Assembly: GCA_040384865.1 (NCBI GenBank)
Contig: JAZKIM010000010.1
Coordinates: forward strand, 1-23,703
Length of the DNA stretch: 23,703 nt
From: JBDKLC01 sp040384865
Lineage (GTDB): Bacteria; Patescibacteriota; Minisyncoccia; Phycocordibacterales; CAIZLB01
Direction: 5' to 3'
Below, piece by piece: positions 23,569 through 23,703 of the stretch. Both the position numbers and the translations under genes were made by a program. Under the pieces are notes generated by a model. That model made no database searches. It was not told the origin of the DNA and saw nothing but the letters and a program-made list of their open reading frames with translations. The number at the start of each line of letters is the position of its first letter. The stretch's first letter is position 1.

Positions 23569-23703
23569 ATGTTTAATCCTGAACAAGACGAAGCAGCACT
23601 TCTACAACTCGAGGCTTTGGTGAAAACCATTCTCGAATCACCAACACTCATTGACATCAGATGCTATCACGACCTTCGAAGCCGGATACCGTCATCAACC
23701 ATG
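23569..23703 (+). CDS. start of an unidentified gene, truncated by the window edge
   Basis: An open frame of 45 codons runs to the last base, beginning MFNPEQDEAALLQLEALVKTI. The sequence is not recognised. It has no signal peptide or membrane segment, and the first 25 residues look helical and acidic. The frame is also open upstream of the ATG for at least a dozen codons, with a TTG at 23533, so the start is uncertain. It diverges from rpoB. No function can be proposed from this fragment. Confidence 0.5.
   Translation, partial: MFNPEQDEAALLQLEALVKTILESPTLIDIRCYHDLRSRIPSSTM

Noticed and set aside
1..23703. CRISPR arrays, insertion sequences, tRNA or rRNA genes
   Set aside because: No regularly spaced repeats, transposase motifs, cloverleaf-like sequences or rRNA signatures were seen on either strand.

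Overview
The window looks like a chromosomal segment of a bacterium from the Candidate Phyla Radiation (Patescibacteria, Parcubacteria-like). The basis is indirect: very compact gene packing, a pared-down type IV pilus set in which the motor ATPase has lost its N-terminal domain and zinc-finger cysteines, weak Shine-Dalgarno signals, and a housekeeping-dominated gene set. The taxon is inferred. All stops at real gene ends are TAA, TGA or TAG, so the standard code appears to be in use.

Left part (1-9.5 kb). A 5'-truncated phosphoglycerate mutase gene (gpmI, +) meets, tail to tail, a leftward run that probably begins at truB. The run continues through a PilB/GspE-type ATPase, a PilC/GspF platform protein, a prepilin fused to a large predicted beta-propeller, a second minor prepilin and a coiled-coil protein. 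Divergent from truB, with only 12 bases between start codons, a rightward run holds hisS, a DEDDy-type exonuclease and a membrane-anchored DsbA-like oxidoreductase. It ends at a strong bidirectional terminator.

Right part (9.5-23.1 kb). This is a leftward information-processing block: rpoB, rpoC, dnaG, rpoD and a 1158-residue UvrD-type helicase fused to a RecB-like nuclease. It keeps the dnaG-rpoD pair of the classical macromolecular synthesis operon and places the RNA polymerase core genes directly upstream of it.

The most striking observation is that rpoB is interrupted by an in-frame TAG codon. The downstream reading frame is fully conserved, but there is no usable start codon in the 64 codons after the TAG. 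TAG ends at least four other genes here, so this is not global recoding. It is a sequencing error, a real lesion, or readthrough.

The 484-base region upstream of rpoB (23085-23568) is the only long non-coding stretch. It has a near-consensus leftward promoter whose spacer contains a perfect DnaA-box 9-mer, several short inverted repeats, and an intrinsic terminator about 85-115 nt into the predicted rpoB leader. That layout suggests attenuation or a small RNA. To its right, a new rightward gene begins and is cut by the window edge.
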